Positions 36,518 through 46,512 of a DNA stretch of 57,331 bases are shown here, piece after piece. How positions within the stretch are numbered: the stretch's first letter is position 1; every line of letters starts with the position of its first letter. The position numbers and the translations under genes were made by a program. Origin of the DNA: Campylobacterota bacterium (lineage in GTDB: Bacteria > Campylobacterota > Campylobacteria > Campylobacterales > Nitratiruptoraceae); contig WGAT01000074.1 of NCBI GenBank assembly GCA_015494715.1, positions 1 to 57,331 on the forward strand. Reading direction: 5' to 3'. A model generated the notes under the pieces. It saw only the letters and a program-made list of their open reading frames with translations. It did no database searches and was not told where the DNA came from.

Positions 36518-37503
36518 AGTGGGGCAAAAGGCACCAAAGCGCTCCCCCACGTAAATCCTCCGCCAAAAGCGTCAAGGAGCAAAAGGTCACCTTTGGAGAG
36601 TTTGCCCGCCTCATATAAATCGTTGATTGCCATAGGGATGGAAGCAGAGGAGGTATTGCCATATTTATCCACCGTTACGACTACTTGCTCCTCTTTGAGC
36701 TTCAAAGCCGAAGCGACGGCGCTTAAAATTCGATAGTTCGCCTGATGGGGGACGAAATAGGCGATATCTTCGGTACCAATCCCATTTTTTTCCAAAATAT
36801 CCCGTACATCACTGGTAAGGGTTTTGACGGCCACTTTAAAAGTTTCGTTGCCTTTCATATGGATAAAACACTCTCGCCGCTTTAGCGTCTCCTCGTCGCA
36901 AGGTTTGTTGGTGCCACATCCAGGAGTAATCAAATAGTCGTAATACTTTCCATCAGCCTCGATATGCACATCAACAATCGCCTCTTGCTTATCTTCCGTC
37001 GCCGAGACTATTGCCGCCCCCGCGCCATCCCCAAACAAGATACAAGTGGTGCGGTCGCTGTAATCGACGATAGCGCTTAGTCGTTCCGCTCCGATGATGA
37101 GCACATTGCGGGCCATCTTTGATTCGATAAAGGCTTTGGCCGTAGCAAGAGCGTAGATAAATCCGGTGCACGCCGCACTAATATCAAAGGCAGGTACATG
37201 AGACAGATCAAGCTTTTTGGCAATCATACAAGCGGTCGAGGGCATACAAAAGTAATCTGGCGAGATAGTAGCGCACACGATCATATCTATCGCATCTTTG
37301 GGAATACCTGAGCGCTCGATGGCTTTGAGGGCCGCTTTTGTCCCCATATCGCTCGTAGACTCATCCTCGCAGATGTGTCTGGTTTTGATACCGGTACGCT
37401 TGGTGATCCACTCGTCACTGGTATCTACCATCTGCTCTAAATCTTTATTGGTCAAAATTTTAGGAGGAACATAAGCGCCGATGGAGCGTAGTGCAGCGTA
37501 CAA
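36514..37503 (-). CDS. fabH: 3-oxoacyl-ACP synthase III
   Basis: 329 residues. Condenses acetyl-CoA with malonyl-ACP to start fatty-acid synthesis. Catalytic triad visible: Cys in SAACTGF, His in VPHQAN and Asn in [17 protein letters not shown] and FGGGFTWG are further family landmarks. TTG start at 37503 with AAAGGATAGATT upstream gives the usual N-terminus [12 protein letters not shown]. It follows plsX by 10 bases and ends the operon ndk-DUF177-rpmF-plsX-fabH. Confidence 0.96.
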   Translation of the reverse strand: MYAALRSIGAYVPPKILTNKDLEQMVDTSDEWITKRTGIKTRHICEDESTSDMGTKAALKAIERSGIPKDAIDMIVCATISPDYFCMPSTACMIAKKLDLSHVPAFDISAACTGFIYALATAKAFIESKMARNVLIIGAERLSAIVDYSDRTTCILFGDGAGAAIVSATEDKQEAIVDVHIEADGKYYDYLITPGCGTNKPCDEETLKRRECFIHMKGNETFKVAVKTLTSDVRDILEKNGIGTEDIAYFVPHQANYRILSAVASALKLKEEQVVVTVDKYGNTSSASIPMAINDLYEAGKLSKGDLLLLDAFGGGFTWGSALVPFAPL

Positions 37504-37513
37504 AATCTATCCT

Positions 37514-38503
37514 TTATTTAACTTCTTGCAAACGTCTCTCGATATATCCGTTGATATCGGATTCTATATAGCGAATCGCTTGGAAAATGGCGTTTTTGAT
37601 AGCTTTTGGGGTACTCTTGCCGTGGCTGATGATAGCGCATCCTTTGATACCGATAAGAGGAGCCCCCCCGTACTCGCTATAATCAATCTCTTTTTTTAGG
37701 GCTCTAAAGACCTTTTTCATCATCAAAGCCCCGGCAATGCGTATAGGCGTCTTTTTAATATTGGCTTGCATCAACTTACTGATGGCATCGGCTACGCCTT
37801 CACTGGTTTTAAGGACGATATTGCCCGTAAAGCCGTCGCAGACCACCACATCTACGCTACCATCAAAGATATTGTTCCCCTCTACATTGCCTTTGAAAGT
37901 GGGGAGCTTTCGCAAAAGTTTGTATGCGGCTTTGGTGGTCTCGTTGCCTTTGGTCTCCTCCTCGCCGTTTGAGAGCAGTCCCACCTTTGGAGCTGCATTT
38001 TGCAATATGGCTCGAGCGTACGCCTCCCCCATTACTCCAAATTCAAAAAGATGCTCAGGTTTACAATCCACATTGGCCCCCACATCCAGTACAAGCGTCT
38101 TTTTATCTTTGTAGGTTGGCATCAGCGTGGCAATGGCGGGACGGGAGACATTTTTGAGCCGCCCTATGCGAAGAGTGGCTAAACTCATGGTAGCTCCGCT
38201 ATGTCCGGCGGAAACTATGCCATCGGCTCTTCCTTGACGCACCAGCTCTATCGCTTTATAAATGGAGCTCTCCTTGCGCCGCAAGGCTTCCGTAGCCGGC
38301 TCGTCCATCCCTATAACGTCGTCGGCTTGGATTATCTCAATGCGATCGGTATATCTTTTGGAAATGAGAGAGAGGAGTTTGGCTTTCTCTCCTACCAAGA
38401 TCGCTTGGAAATCTTTCCGCTCTCGCAATGCCAAAATAGTACCCTCTACAATTGGATAGGGACCAAAGTCCCCACCCATCGCATCGATCGCAATTCGTAT
38501 CAT
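37514..38503 (-). CDS. plsX: Phosphate acyltransferase PlsX
   Basis: 329 residues. Makes acyl-phosphate from acyl-ACP, the acyl donor for PlsY in phospholipid synthesis; peripheral membrane. [11 protein letters not shown] at the N-terminus, [23 protein letters not shown] and [13 protein letters not shown] are the family landmarks. Length is typical. It starts 3 bases after the rpmF stop, the common rpmF-plsX-fabH linkage. Confidence 0.96.
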   Translation of the reverse strand: MIRIAIDAMGGDFGPYPIVEGTILALRERKDFQAILVGEKAKLLSLISKRYTDRIEIIQADDVIGMDEPATEALRRKESSIYKAIELVRQGRADGIVSAGHSGATMSLATLRIGRLKNVSRPAIATLMPTYKDKKTLVLDVGANVDCKPEHLFEFGVMGEAYARAILQNAAPKVGLLSNGEEETKGNETTKAAYKLLRKLPTFKGNVEGNNIFDGSVDVVVCDGFTGNIVLKTSEGVADAISKLMQANIKKTPIRIAGALMMKKVFRALKKEIDYSEYGGAPLIGIKGCAIISHGKSTPKAIKNAIFQAIRYIESDINGYIERRLQEVK

Positions 38504-38506
38504 CGA

Positions 38507-38659
38507 TTAGCTTTTATATTCGCCTGTGGTAGGATTGACTCTATGGGGCATTTTCCATGTGCCGTCTTTATCTTTTACGGGTCTTGCTAGTTTGATTTTA
38601 TAGTGTGTTCTTCTTTTTGCCGCTCGCGTCTTGCTTACGCGTCTCTTTGGTACTGCCAT
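38507..38659 (-). CDS. rpmF: 50S ribosomal protein L32
   Basis: 50 residues, read from the minus strand: starts [12 protein letters not shown] and ends NPTTGEYKS. Basic, with the universal AVPKR-S-R core of L32. It contains no cysteine, so it is the zinc-free form. ATG at 38659 has GGAG upstream in GGAGTAACA. It lies between the DUF177 gene (2-base gap) and plsX, the expected order in many bacteria, and would be co-transcribed with them. Confidence 0.96.
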   Translation of the reverse strand: MAVPKRRVSKTRAAKRRTHYKIKLARPVKDKDGTWKMPHRVNPTTGEYKS

Positions 38660-38661
38660 TG

Positions 38662-39021
38662 TTACTCCTTTTTATTTTTACATTCATCGCACAGATGGTA
38701 ATCGAGCCGCATCGACTCGCGTTCAGACTCCATCAACTCCTCAAAATTGATAGAGCCGTCATAAAATTCCACTACGTCCGCCTCCTCCAAAGCCCCCCGG
38801 TATATTCCGTCACTGAGCTTGAGATGAAGCTGCTCGTCTACGGGTATGGTAAACGCTTTAGCGCATCGACGACACTCCACTTCCATAGTGCCTTGGAGCC
38901 TAGCGTCTAAATCGACAAGTTTTTTATCGTCTCGGACGATATTGCCTTTGAGTTGTAAATTCTTGTCGTTAATTGTAATCTCTTTTTGATTAAAACCAAC
39001 TTTTTTGAATTCGATTTTCAA
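38662..39021 (-). CDS. DUF177 (YceD-type) protein, possible ribosome-assembly factor
   Basis: 119 residues. The sequence [18 protein letters not shown] and a C-terminal CDECK give two CxxC pairs that could bind one zinc. YceD/DUF177 proteins sit upstream of rpmF in most bacteria and are linked to 23S rRNA maturation. TTG start at 39021 is directly after the ndk stop codon, with GGGAG about 10 bases upstream. Function is from family and context. Confidence 0.88.
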   Translation of the reverse strand: MKIEFKKVGFNQKEITINDKNLQLKGNIVRDDKKLVDLDARLQGTMEVECRRCAKAFTIPVDEQLHLKLSDGIYRGALEEADVVEFYDGSINFEELMESERESMRLDYHLCDECKNKKE

Positions 39022-39435
39022 CTAAAGGATCTCCCTTTGGGCAAAAAAGAAAGCGATCTCTTTTTGGGCGTTTTCCAAGCTGTCGCTTCCGTGTACCGCA
39101 TTGGCTTCGATACTTTCGGCAAAATCGGCTCGAATAGTCCCAGGAGCCGCCTCTTTTGGATCGGTCGCTCCCATAAGCTCTCTGTTTTTTGCCACTGCGT
39201 TCTCACCCTCAAGCACCATGACCACCACCGGACCACTGGTCATATACTCTACAAGCTCGCCAAAAAAAGGCCGCTCTTTATGCACTTCGTAAAATTTGGC
39301 CGCATCCTCTTTGGAGAGTTTGAGTTTTTTGATGGCCGCAACTCTTAAGCCGTTACTTTCAAATCGGTCGATAATTTTGCCGATGACGTTTTTGGCCACC
39401 GCATCTGGTTTAATGATAGATAGGGTTCTTTCCAT
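39022..39435 (-). CDS. ndk: Nucleoside-diphosphate kinase
   Basis: 137 residues, full length. Moves the gamma phosphate between nucleoside triphosphates through a phospho-histidine. [13 protein letters not shown] at the N-terminus and the active-site His in [22 protein letters not shown] is also typical. First gene of the ndk-DUF177-rpmF-plsX-fabH unit; AGGAG lies 6 bases before the ATG and a TATAAT box 38 bases before it. Confidence 0.97.
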   Translation of the reverse strand: MERTLSIIKPDAVAKNVIGKIIDRFESNGLRVAAIKKLKLSKEDAAKFYEVHKERPFFGELVEYMTSGPVVVMVLEGENAVAKNRELMGATDPKEAAPGTIRADFAESIEANAVHGSDSLENAQKEIAFFFAQREIL

Positions 39436-39473
39436 ATGGTCTCCTAAAGGGAATGATAGAATTTTAGAGGGTG

Positions 39474-39479
39474 ATTATA
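39474..39479 (-). promoter_or_regulatory. Candidate -10 box of the ndk operon
   Basis: TATAAT on the minus strand in TTTGATATAATCACC, 38 bases before the ndk ATG. No clear -35. Confidence 0.55.
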
Positions 39480-39517
39480 TCAAATAAAGCATAACGAAAG
39501 ATTAAAAGGGAGGGTTA

Positions 39518-39536
39518 CTTGGGGCATCGCCCCAAG
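39518..39536 (-). terminator. Hairpin after the ferredoxin gene
   Basis: Perfect 8-bp inverted repeat CTTGGGGC-ATC-GCCCCAAG, 3 bases past the ferredoxin stop on the minus strand. The sequence after it is only weakly T-rich (TAACCCTCCCTTTTAATC), so it may act as a transcription terminator, an mRNA 3'-end stabiliser or both. It separates ferredoxin from the ndk promoter. Confidence 0.6.
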
Positions 39537-39539
39537 AGA

Positions 39540-39824
39540 TTACTCGATAACGGGAAGATGCTGTTCTCTAGCTTCTGGTGGCACGTCCTCACGACAAGGC
39601 ATACCCTCATAGCATTTATCCCATACGATACATCCCTCAGTAGGACACGCTTCGGCACACGCAGGTACGTCGTGATATCCCACACACTCTACGCACTTAT
39701 CCGGATAAACATAATAGATCTCTTCTCCAGTTGGATTATCCTCATCATCTACGATCGCTTCTACCGGACACTCGTCGATACAAGCTCCGCAGTTGATACA
39801 GATATCGGTAATCATGACTGCCAT
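39540..39824 (-). CDS. fdxA: 2[4Fe-4S] ferredoxin, Alv (Allochromatium) type
   Basis: 94 residues. First cluster motif CINCGACIDECP, second CVEC-x8-C-x3-C (CVECVGYHDVPACAEACP). The longer second spacing plus a roughly 30-residue C-terminal tail is the Alv-type layout, typical of low-potential electron carriers for 2-oxoacid oxidoreductases and aromatic reductases. Strong GGAGCAACC before the ATG. In C. jejuni, as I recall, fdxA is divergent from ahpC; here metK lies between the ferredoxin and the peroxiredoxin gene. Confidence 0.9.
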   Translation of the reverse strand: MAVMITDICINCGACIDECPVEAIVDDEDNPTGEEIYYVYPDKCVECVGYHDVPACAEACPTEGCIVWDKCYEGMPCREDVPPEAREQHLPVIE

Positions 39825-39874
39825 GGTTGCTCCTTTGCTATATTAAAGTCAATCAAACTATATCAAGTATAAAT

Positions 39875-41041
39875 TTAAAGCTTCCTTATACCTAAATACT
39901 CGGCGATCTCTTCAGCTTTATCGGTTTTTTCCCATGTAAAGTCTGGTAACTCCCGCCCAAAGTGTCCATAGGCTGCCGTCTTTTTATAGATAGGTCGCAA
40001 AAGATCGAGGGTTTCGATGATCCCTTTTGGCGTAAGATCAAAAATTCCCCGCACGCATTTCTCTATCTTCTCATCCTCCACCTTGCCAGTACCATGGGTA
40101 TCGACCATAATAGAGACCGGCTCGACCACTCCGATGGCGTAGGCTATCTGGATCGTCACTTTCTCACAGACTCCGCTAGCTACTAGGTTTTTTGCCACAT
40201 ATCTGGCCGCATAGGCACCGCTTCTATCTACCTTTGTAGGATCTTTGCCACTAAAAGCTCCCCCTCCATGCGGACAGCTCCCCCCGTAGGTATCGACGAT
40301 AATCTTGCGTCCAGTCAGTCCCGCATCCCCTTGAGGACCACCAATAACGAAACGGCCCGTTGGATTGATATGATAGATGATATCCTCGGCGATCAGCTCT
40401 TTTGGGATCACTTTATACACGACCTCTTCGATCACTGCGTCTTTGAGCCTAGAGTAGCTCACATCCGGATCATGCTGGGTGGAGATGACGATGGTCTTGA
40501 TATCTTTTGGTTTGCCGTCTTCGTAGCGCACCGTCACCTGAGCCTTGCCGTCAGGGCGCAAAAAGGGCAAAATCCCCTCTTTTCTAGCACGTGCGAGCTC
40601 GTAGGTGAGGCGATGGGCCATAGTGATTGGCAAAGGCATCAGCACATCGGTCTCGGTACAAGCGTAACCAAACATCAATCCTTGATCCCCGGCTCCAATC
40701 TGACCGCCTGCTTGATCCACCCCTTGATTGATATCGGGTGATTGCTCGCCCACGGCATTGAGCACACCGGCACTTCGGTAATCAAACCCGTACAAAGCGT
40801 CGGTATAGCCAATTTCTCGGATCACTTCTCGTACGATATCTTGCATCGGAGCATAAGCGGTGGTCTTGAGCTCACCCGCTATGATGGCAAAGCCGTTACT
40901 AAGGAGCGTCTCACAAGCCACTCTGGCGTTTGGGTCTTTAGCGATGATATAATCTAAAATAGCATCGCTGATCTGATCGGCCATCTTGTCTGGATGACCC
41001 TCCGTTACCGATTCGGAGGTAAAGAGATACTCTCGTGCCAT
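39875..41041 (-). CDS. metK: S-adenosylmethionine synthetase
   Basis: 388 residues. Makes SAM from methionine and ATP in the cytoplasm. [20 protein letters not shown] at the N-terminus, [12 protein letters not shown], and the signature [19 protein letters not shown] 41041 is chosen because AAGGATGCAA precedes it and the family N-terminus begins with this Met; ORF sequence further upstream is not conserved. A TATAAT box lies 23-28 bases upstream. It consumes the methionine made via metX and metY. Confidence 0.97.
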   Translation of the reverse strand: MAREYLFTSESVTEGHPDKMADQISDAILDYIIAKDPNARVACETLLSNGFAIIAGELKTTAYAPMQDIVREVIREIGYTDALYGFDYRSAGVLNAVGEQSPDINQGVDQAGGQIGAGDQGLMFGYACTETDVLMPLPITMAHRLTYELARARKEGILPFLRPDGKAQVTVRYEDGKPKDIKTIVISTQHDPDVSYSRLKDAVIEEVVYKVIPKELIAEDIIYHINPTGRFVIGGPQGDAGLTGRKIIVDTYGGSCPHGGGAFSGKDPTKVDRSGAYAARYVAKNLVASGVCEKVTIQIAYAIGVVEPVSIMVDTHGTGKVEDEKIEKCVRGIFDLTPKGIIETLDLLRPIYKKTAAYGHFGRELPDFTWEKTDKAEEIAEYLGIRKL

Positions 41042-41063
41042 TTGCATCCTTTTTTTTCGTCCA

Positions 41064-41069
41064 ATTATA
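41064..41069 (-). promoter_or_regulatory. Candidate -10 box of metK
   Basis: TATAAT on the minus strand in TTGGATATAATTGGACG, 23 bases before the chosen metK ATG. No clear -35. Confidence 0.5.
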
Positions 41070-41153
41070 TCCAAATTCCTTGAAGCAAAAGAGTTTGGAG
41101 ATAATATTTAGCTCCTTTGGCTCAACTAATTTTCAGGGAAAAAAAGCTATCAT

Positions 41154-41176
41154 TACAATGTTTATTTAAAAATAAA
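41154..41176 (+). promoter_or_regulatory. Candidate peroxiredoxin promoter and operator
   Basis: TACAAT (41154-41159) is a plausible -10 box 37 bases before the start codon. Directly after it is the inverted repeat TTTATTT-AA-AAATAAA (41161-41176). A regulator of the Fur/PerR type acts on ahpC in Campylobacter, so this may be its operator; the region is AT-rich and the repeat may be chance. Confidence 0.35.
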
Positions 41177-41196
41177 AATTATCCAAAGGAGATGCA

Positions 41197-41796
41197 ATGC
41201 TTGTAACCAAAAAAGCGCCCGATTTCACTGCACCGGCAGTCATGCCCGACAACACCTTTAACGAGAGTTTCCATCTTTATGAGAACATGGGAGAAAAAGG
41301 TGCCGTGCTCTTTTTCTATCCACTAGATTTCACTTTCGTCTGTCCAAGCGAGATCATCGCCTTTGACCACAGACTAGAAGAGTTTCAAAAACGAGGTATC
41401 AATGTCATCGGCTGTTCGGTAGATAGCCACTACACACACTTGGCTTGGAAACGCACTCCAGTAGAGCAAGGCGGTATCGGTAATATTCGCTATCCTCTCG
41501 TAGCGGACCTTACCAAAAAGATCGCACGAGACTACGATGTACTGCTTGAAGATGTAGGCGTAGCCCTTAGAGGCAGTTTTCTCATCGACAAAGACGGCAC
41601 TATCCGACACTGCGTGATCAACGATCTGCCTCTTGGACGAAATATCGACGAGATGCTCCGTATGGTAGACGCTATGGAGTTTGCCAACGAGCACGGAGAG
41701 GTCTGTCCGGCAGAGTGGGAAAAAGGCAAAGAGGCGATGAAACCAACCCCTGAAGGTGTGGCCGAATATCTGGCCAAACACGCCAACGAGCTCTAG
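41197..41796 (+). CDS. ahpC: 2-Cys peroxiredoxin (AhpC/Prx1 family)
   Basis: 199 residues. Reduces hydrogen and organic peroxides. The peroxidatic Cys lies in FTFVCPSEI near residue 50 and the resolving Cys in GEVCPAEW near residue 170, so it is a typical 2-Cys enzyme; the late YLAKHANEL tail follows the YF-type motif region. Strong AAAGGAGATGCA before the ATG. It is monocistronic, divergent from metK and convergent with dxs, whose stop codon overlaps its own (CTAG). Confidence 0.93.
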   Translation: MLVTKKAPDFTAPAVMPDNTFNESFHLYENMGEKGAVLFFYPLDFTFVCPSEIIAFDHRLEEFQKRGINVIGCSVDSHYTHLAWKRTPVEQGGIGNIRYPLVADLTKKIARDYDVLLEDVGVALRGSFLIDKDGTIRHCVINDLPLGRNIDEMLRMVDAMEFANEHGEVCPAEWEKGKEAMKPTPEGVAEYLAKHANEL

Positions 41797-43589
41797 AGGC
41801 TCTGGCGAACCCTTTTGGCCAGCTGATGAGGCAAGAGCCCCAGATGCTCCTCCACATCCCTCACCTTGCCGTGGGGGATGAAACTATCTTCATACTCGAA
41901 ACTCACAAGCTCTATTGGCAATCCAAGCTCCCCAATCGCACTGGCTACACCTCCAAGCTTCACGCCATCGCTGAAGACAAACCACTTTTTATATCGTTTG
42001 CCCAAATCTTTTAATAGCTCCTCATCCAAGGGTTTGACAAAACGCAGATCCAAAAGCCCTACGGGGAAATCGAGCTCTTGCATCGTCTGATAGGCCCTGC
42101 CCACGCCGTTGCCATAGCCCACGAACAAGACTTCCCCCTCGTCTACTAGCAGCTCTGCCTTACCAAGCTCAAAAGGGGTAGCCCCAAATTCATCCTCTAA
42201 CAAAAAGGCCCCCCTTGGATAGCGAAAGGCACAGGGACGATTAAAAGAGTAGGCAAACTTCACAGCCTCCTCCAGCGTGCCCGGATCCCTTGGAGCAAAA
42301 AGGTGCATATTGGGGATGGGACGCAGATAGCTAATGTCAAAGACCCCTTGATGAGTCTCTCCATCCTCGCCTACGATACCCGCTCTATCGATGGCGAATT
42401 TAACCCCCGCATCCATCAAGGCGATATCGTGGATCACCTGATCGTAGCCTCGTTGCAAAAAAGTCGAATAGATCGCCACGAAAGGTTTGAAACCCTCTTT
42501 GGCCAAAGGGCCCATGGAAGTAACGGCATGCTGCTCGGCGATCCCCACATCCCAAAAGCGCTCGGGAAACTCTTCTAGCAGGGGTTTTAGCCCCGTACCG
42601 CTTGGCATAGCGGCCGTCACGCCCACAATTTTTTCATCTTTTTTGGCCAAATCCAACAGTGCTTTGCTAAAGATAGAGGTGGCGCTTGGCTTGCCCCCTT
42701 TTTTGAGGGGCTCTCCAGTGCTTAAATCAAATGGCCCTACCCCATGCCAATGCTCGTAGTACCCCTCGGCTATTTTGTAGCCTTTGCCTTTGAGGGTTTG
42801 GGCGTGGATGATAACTGGTTTTTTCATCTTTTTGGCGATGCGGTAGGTCTCGATGAGAATTTTAAGATCATGTCCATCCACCGGCCCTATATAATCGATC
42901 CCGAGCTCCTCAAACAAAATACCCGGCGTGATGAGCTTGAGTGACTCCTCAAAGCGCTTGGCGATATAGGTGGCAGACTCTGGCAGGTGCTGCAACAGCT
43001 GCTCGGTGCGCTTTTTCATATTTTGATAAAAAGGGCTGGCCATCTTTTTGCTTAGATACTTGCTCAAGGCTCCAATAGGCTTGGCGATACTCATCTCGTT
43101 GTCGTTGAGGATGATGACCACCGGGTATTTACGATCGCCCAGCTCGTTGAGGGCTTCATAAACCATCCCAGCACTCATCGCCCCGTCGCCTATCATCGCT
43201 ACGGGTATGCGATCCTCGCCTTTGAGAGCGATCGCCTTGGCGGCTCCTACGGCTAGAGAGATGGAGGTGGAGCTGTGCCCCGCTACCCAGTAGTCATATG
43301 GCGACTCGCTGGGTTTGGTATAGCCACTGATTCCGCCAAACTGGCGCAGAGTATCAAAGGCTTCCCAGCGTCCCGTCAGCAGCTTATGGGCATAGGCTTG
43401 ATGGCTCACGTCAAAAATAAAAGGATCTTTACCCGGATTGAAGACATAATGCATCGCTACGATCAGCTCCACGGCTCCTAGGGTGGAGCTAAGATGCCCA
43501 CCCTTTTGGCTCACCACCTCCAAAATCCGATCTCTGATCTTCCCAGAAAGCTCTTCTAGCTCTTCTATCGAATAGTTCTTAATATCCAT
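41793..43589 (-). CDS. dxs: 1-deoxy-D-xylulose-5-phosphate synthase
   Basis: 598 residues, thiamine-diphosphate enzyme that joins pyruvate and glyceraldehyde-3-phosphate, first step of the MEP isoprenoid pathway. [40 protein letters not shown] (TPP motif), LNDNEMSI and the transketolase central GIAEQHAV are visible. ATG 43589 is chosen for its GAGGTACTT and the family N-terminus; it overlaps hisC by 11 bases. In C. jejuni, as I recall, fliF-fliG-fliH lie between hisC and dxs; here the two genes are directly joined. Confidence 0.96.
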   Translation of the reverse strand: MDIKNYSIEELEELSGKIRDRILEVVSQKGGHLSSTLGAVELIVAMHYVFNPGKDPFIFDVSHQAYAHKLLTGRWEAFDTLRQFGGISGYTKPSESPYDYWVAGHSSTSISLAVGAAKAIALKGEDRIPVAMIGDGAMSAGMVYEALNELGDRKYPVVIILNDNEMSIAKPIGALSKYLSKKMASPFYQNMKKRTEQLLQHLPESATYIAKRFEESLKLITPGILFEELGIDYIGPVDGHDLKILIETYRIAKKMKKPVIIHAQTLKGKGYKIAEGYYEHWHGVGPFDLSTGEPLKKGGKPSATSIFSKALLDLAKKDEKIVGVTAAMPSGTGLKPLLEEFPERFWDVGIAEQHAVTSMGPLAKEGFKPFVAIYSTFLQRGYDQVIHDIALMDAGVKFAIDRAGIVGEDGETHQGVFDISYLRPIPNMHLFAPRDPGTLEEAVKFAYSFNRPCAFRYPRGAFLLEDEFGATPFELGKAELLVDEGEVLFVGYGNGVGRAYQTMQELDFPVGLLDLRFVKPLDEELLKDLGKRYKKWFVFSDGVKLGGVASAIGELGLPIELVSFEYEDSFIPHGKVRDVEEHLGLLPHQLAKRVRQSL

Positions 43590-44679
43590 CAAGTACCTCG
43601 TCCAGCTCATCAAAAAGTCTGTCGTTTTGCTCGGGCGTGCCTATGGTGATGCGAAGAGCGTTGAGGCCGTAGCCTGTGAGGTCTCGTACGATCACTCCTC
43701 GTTTTAGAAGTTTTTCTGCTACCTCTTTGGAGGGCATCTCTTTGGGTAAAATGTAGGTGATGAAGTTGGTGTAGCTCTCGATAAATTCAAGTCCTCGCTT
43801 GAGGGCATACTGCACATAGCGATCCATCTGAGCGAAGTTTTTCTCTATACTTTGACCTACAAATTCCTCATCCTTTAGCGCCGCCCCAGCCGCAACCAGC
43901 GAGAGGGTGGTAACGTTAAAGGGGGGGCGAAGTTTATAGAGCTGCTGGATGATGGGCTCTCTAGCGATGCCATACCCCACACGCATCCCGCCAAGGCCGT
44001 AGGCTTTGGAGAAAGTGCCAAGGTACAAAACATTTGGAAATTTTTCGATCAAATCCTTTGGATCGATCGCCTTTTTTGGGTCTTTGAGGGCGGCATACTC
44101 CATATAGGCGCCGTCCACGATCACGAGCGGCTCCTCCACTTTGGCCAAAAAATCATACAGGTAGTCCCGATCGAGCGCATCACCAGTCGGATTGTTTGGG
44201 GTACAGATATGGATGATATCGGGCCGGTGGACTTGGAAAAGCTTGTAAAATTCATCCAGATCGTGGCGGTAGCAGCTGCTTTTTATCACTTTGGCCCCCT
44301 GCTGGGCGGCATAGATCTCATACATGGCAAAGGTGATACGGCTCATGAGCACCTTGCTTTTTGGATTCAATACGGCTCTGGCGCAAAATTCGAGCACCTG
44401 ATCGCTCCCGGCTCCGATGATGAGCTCTTTGGGTTCTATCCCAAAACGCTTGCAAAGAGCCGATTTGAGCTCATACATACTATTGTCTGGATACAGATGC
44501 ATCCGCCCCGCAGCCTCTCGTACCGCCTCTTTGGCTTTTGGGGGCGTGCCGTAGGGGTTTTCGTTGGAGGCGAGTTTGACGATTTTTTCCGGCGCTATTC
44601 CAAATTCTCGCACCACCAGCTCGATAGGCTTGCCAGCTTCGTAGGTCTTGATATTTTTGAGTGTTTCGTTAAATCTCAT
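43579..44679 (-). CDS. hisC: Histidinol-phosphate aminotransferase
   Basis: 366 residues, PLP aminotransferase. [39 protein letters not shown], the Schiff-base Lys in [17 protein letters not shown] and the final [13 protein letters not shown] are the HisC landmarks. Acts in histidine synthesis and can also serve aromatic amino acids, which fits its overlap with pheA. ATG 44679 has GAGGCAAAG upstream; frames reading further upstream lie inside pheA. Overlaps pheA and dxs by 11 bases each. Confidence 0.94.
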   Translation of the reverse strand: MRFNETLKNIKTYEAGKPIELVVREFGIAPEKIVKLASNENPYGTPPKAKEAVREAAGRMHLYPDNSMYELKSALCKRFGIEPKELIIGAGSDQVLEFCARAVLNPKSKVLMSRITFAMYEIYAAQQGAKVIKSSCYRHDLDEFYKLFQVHRPDIIHICTPNNPTGDALDRDYLYDFLAKVEEPLVIVDGAYMEYAALKDPKKAIDPKDLIEKFPNVLYLGTFSKAYGLGGMRVGYGIAREPIIQQLYKLRPPFNVTTLSLVAAGAALKDEEFVGQSIEKNFAQMDRYVQYALKRGLEFIESYTNFITYILPKEMPSKEVAEKLLKRGVIVRDLTGYGLNALRITIGTPEQNDRLFDELDEVLDGY

Positions 44680-45745
44680 CTTTGCCTCTTTCTTTGGCGT
44701 AGCTTCCCAGCCACTTGATCTCTTCGATATGGCGGCCGATGACTTGCTGCACATTCTCATCGTCGATATGGCCGTCAAAATCGATATAGAACCAGTAGCT
44801 AAAATCTTTGTCCTCCGCCGGCCGAGACTCGATTTTGGTCAGGTTGATACGCTCTTTGTCAAAATCTTCCAAAAATCGCACGAGTGCGCCGGGTTTGTCT
44901 TTGAGCCTGGCCAAGATAGAGGTTTTGTCAAAGCCGCTTTTTTGGTTTTTGAAGTCGCTCAGAACGATAAATCTGGTCTGGTTGGTATGCACATCCTCGA
45001 TATTTTCAAAAAGTATGGGCAGATTGTAGAGCTTTGCGGCGATATTGGAGCAGATCGCCGCACTCCCCCTCTCTTTTGCCGCCAGTTTGGCCGCTTTGGC
45101 CGTAGATTCGACGGGAATGAGCTCCATATCCTCAAAATGCTCTTGCAAAAAGTTGCGGCACTGCCCAAAGGCGATATCTTTGGAGTAGATGCGTTTGATA
45201 TTTTTGATATGCTCTTCTAGTGAAGCCAAGGAGTGGTGGATGGGCATATAAGACTCCGCCACGATTTTCAGATCGCTTTTGCCCAGCAGATCCAGCGTCT
45301 CGCCCACCACGCCGTCGATAGAGTTTTCGATGGGTACTACGCCGTATTTCGCCTGTCCCGCCTCCACCGCTTTGAAGACGGCCGGAATGGAGTGGGTGGG
45401 CAGATACTCGCTCATCGCCCCAAATCGACTCTCGGCCGCTTGGTGGGTGAAGCTCCCCTCAGGTCCCAAGTAGGCCACCCGCTCGGGACGCTCCAAATTT
45501 CTAGAAGCGGCAAAAATTTCCAAAAAGATAGCCTCTATTGCGCTGTCGTTTAGGGGCCCTCTGTTTTTGGCCTTGAGGCGTCTAAGGATCTCGATCTCTC
45601 GCTCCGGGCGGTAGATGGGAGCGTTGGAGCTGTTTTTGAGCTCCCCTACGGCTTTGACCACCTCCATCCGTTTGTTGAGAAGTTCTAGTATCTCATCATC
45701 AATGGCGTCGATCTGCTGGCGTAATTGTTTTAGTTTTTCTTCCAT
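44669..45745 (-). CDS. pheA: Bifunctional chorismate mutase / prephenate dehydratase
   Basis: 358 residues making phenylpyruvate from chorismate. AroQ chorismate mutase at about residues 1-85 ([36 protein letters not shown]), prephenate dehydratase about 90-270 ([39 protein letters not shown]), and a C-terminal ACT domain about 275-350 ([26 protein letters not shown]), the usual phenylalanine-binding feedback site. Start and stop overlap the neighbouring HAD and hisC genes. Confidence 0.96.
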   Translation of the reverse strand: MEEKLKQLRQQIDAIDDEILELLNKRMEVVKAVGELKNSSNAPIYRPEREIEILRRLKAKNRGPLNDSAIEAIFLEIFAASRNLERPERVAYLGPEGSFTHQAAESRFGAMSEYLPTHSIPAVFKAVEAGQAKYGVVPIENSIDGVVGETLDLLGKSDLKIVAESYMPIHHSLASLEEHIKNIKRIYSKDIAFGQCRNFLQEHFEDMELIPVESTAKAAKLAAKERGSAAICSNIAAKLYNLPILFENIEDVHTNQTRFIVLSDFKNQKSGFDKTSILARLKDKPGALVRFLEDFDKERINLTKIESRPAEDKDFSYWFYIDFDGHIDDENVQQVIGRHIEEIKWLGSYAKERGKDEI

Positions 45746-46512
45746 TACAGCACTCCTAAGATTTTGCCCGCTTCATAGATATCTTTACATACAATATCTG
45801 GACGCAGTTTTGGAGGTAATTTTGGCACTACCTCATCGGCCTTTTTAATCTTACCACTAAGCACCAACACACTTTTCATACCAAGCTTTTTGGCACCCAC
45901 CAGATCCCCCACGGCATCGTCGCTAATGATTGTGATATCGTCAAAACCCACTCCTATCATCTGACGCGCCCTCTCGTAAAAAAGGGGCGAGGGTTTGCCT
46001 ACCACTTGCGACTCCACCCCACAGGCAAACTCGAACATCGCCAAAAGAGCCCCCACTCCCGGATAGCGTTTGGAGCCTTTGGCGTACAAAGAGGTCTGGT
46101 GCATCCCAAAAAGCTTGGCGCCGCCGAGTAAAAACTCGTCGATTTGGGCAAAGGTCGCAAAATCGTAATCATCTTTGACGCTGAGCACCACCGCTTCTGG
46201 CTTATCATATTCTAGCTCATAACCCATCCCCTCAAGCACCCTCAAAAAGCCCTCCACCCCGTATGCGGCGACTCTTTTATCCGTAAGCACTTCTTCAAGC
46301 ACCATCAAAGGATCGATATAGCGCTCTATCCTAAATCCTAGCCCCCTAAGATATGCCATAAAATCCTTTGAGGGCTGCTTGGTGTTGTTGGTGATAACGA
46401 CATAAGGGATCCGCTTCCTAGCCAAAGCCTCGAGAAACTCCACGCTTCCTCGAATAGGCAGCTTTCGCTCATCATCGATCAAAGTCCCTTGCACATCGAT
46501 AAAAAAGTTCAC
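45745..46512 (-). CDS. HAD-IIA family hydrolase-like protein
   Basis: 255 residues, NagD-type HAD fold. Motif I reads IDVQGTLID: the nucleophile Asp6 is present, but the general acid/base Asp two residues later is Gln8. Motif II is ITNNTKQ, the motif III Lys is in VVGKPSPLFY, and the motif IV acidic pair is in IISDDAVGD. A homologue holds the same place (between lysA and pheA) in C. jejuni as I recall. Function unknown; phosphatase activity may be weak or altered. Confidence 0.85.
   Translation of the reverse strand: MNFFIDVQGTLIDDERKLPIRGSVEFLEALARKRIPYVVITNNTKQPSKDFMAYLRGLGFRIERYIDPLMVLEEVLTDKRVAAYGVEGFLRVLEGMGYELEYDKPEAVVLSVKDDYDFATFAQIDEFLLGGAKLFGMHQTSLYAKGSKRYPGVGALLAMFEFACGVESQVVGKPSPLFYERARQMIGVGFDDITIISDDAVGDLVGAKKLGMKSVLVLSGKIKKADEVVPKLPPKLRPDIVCKDIYEAGKILGVL

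Noticed and set aside
41161-41176. Calling the AT-rich inverted repeat a proven PerR box
   Set aside because: Short A/T repeats arise easily by chance here; kept only as a low-confidence candidate.
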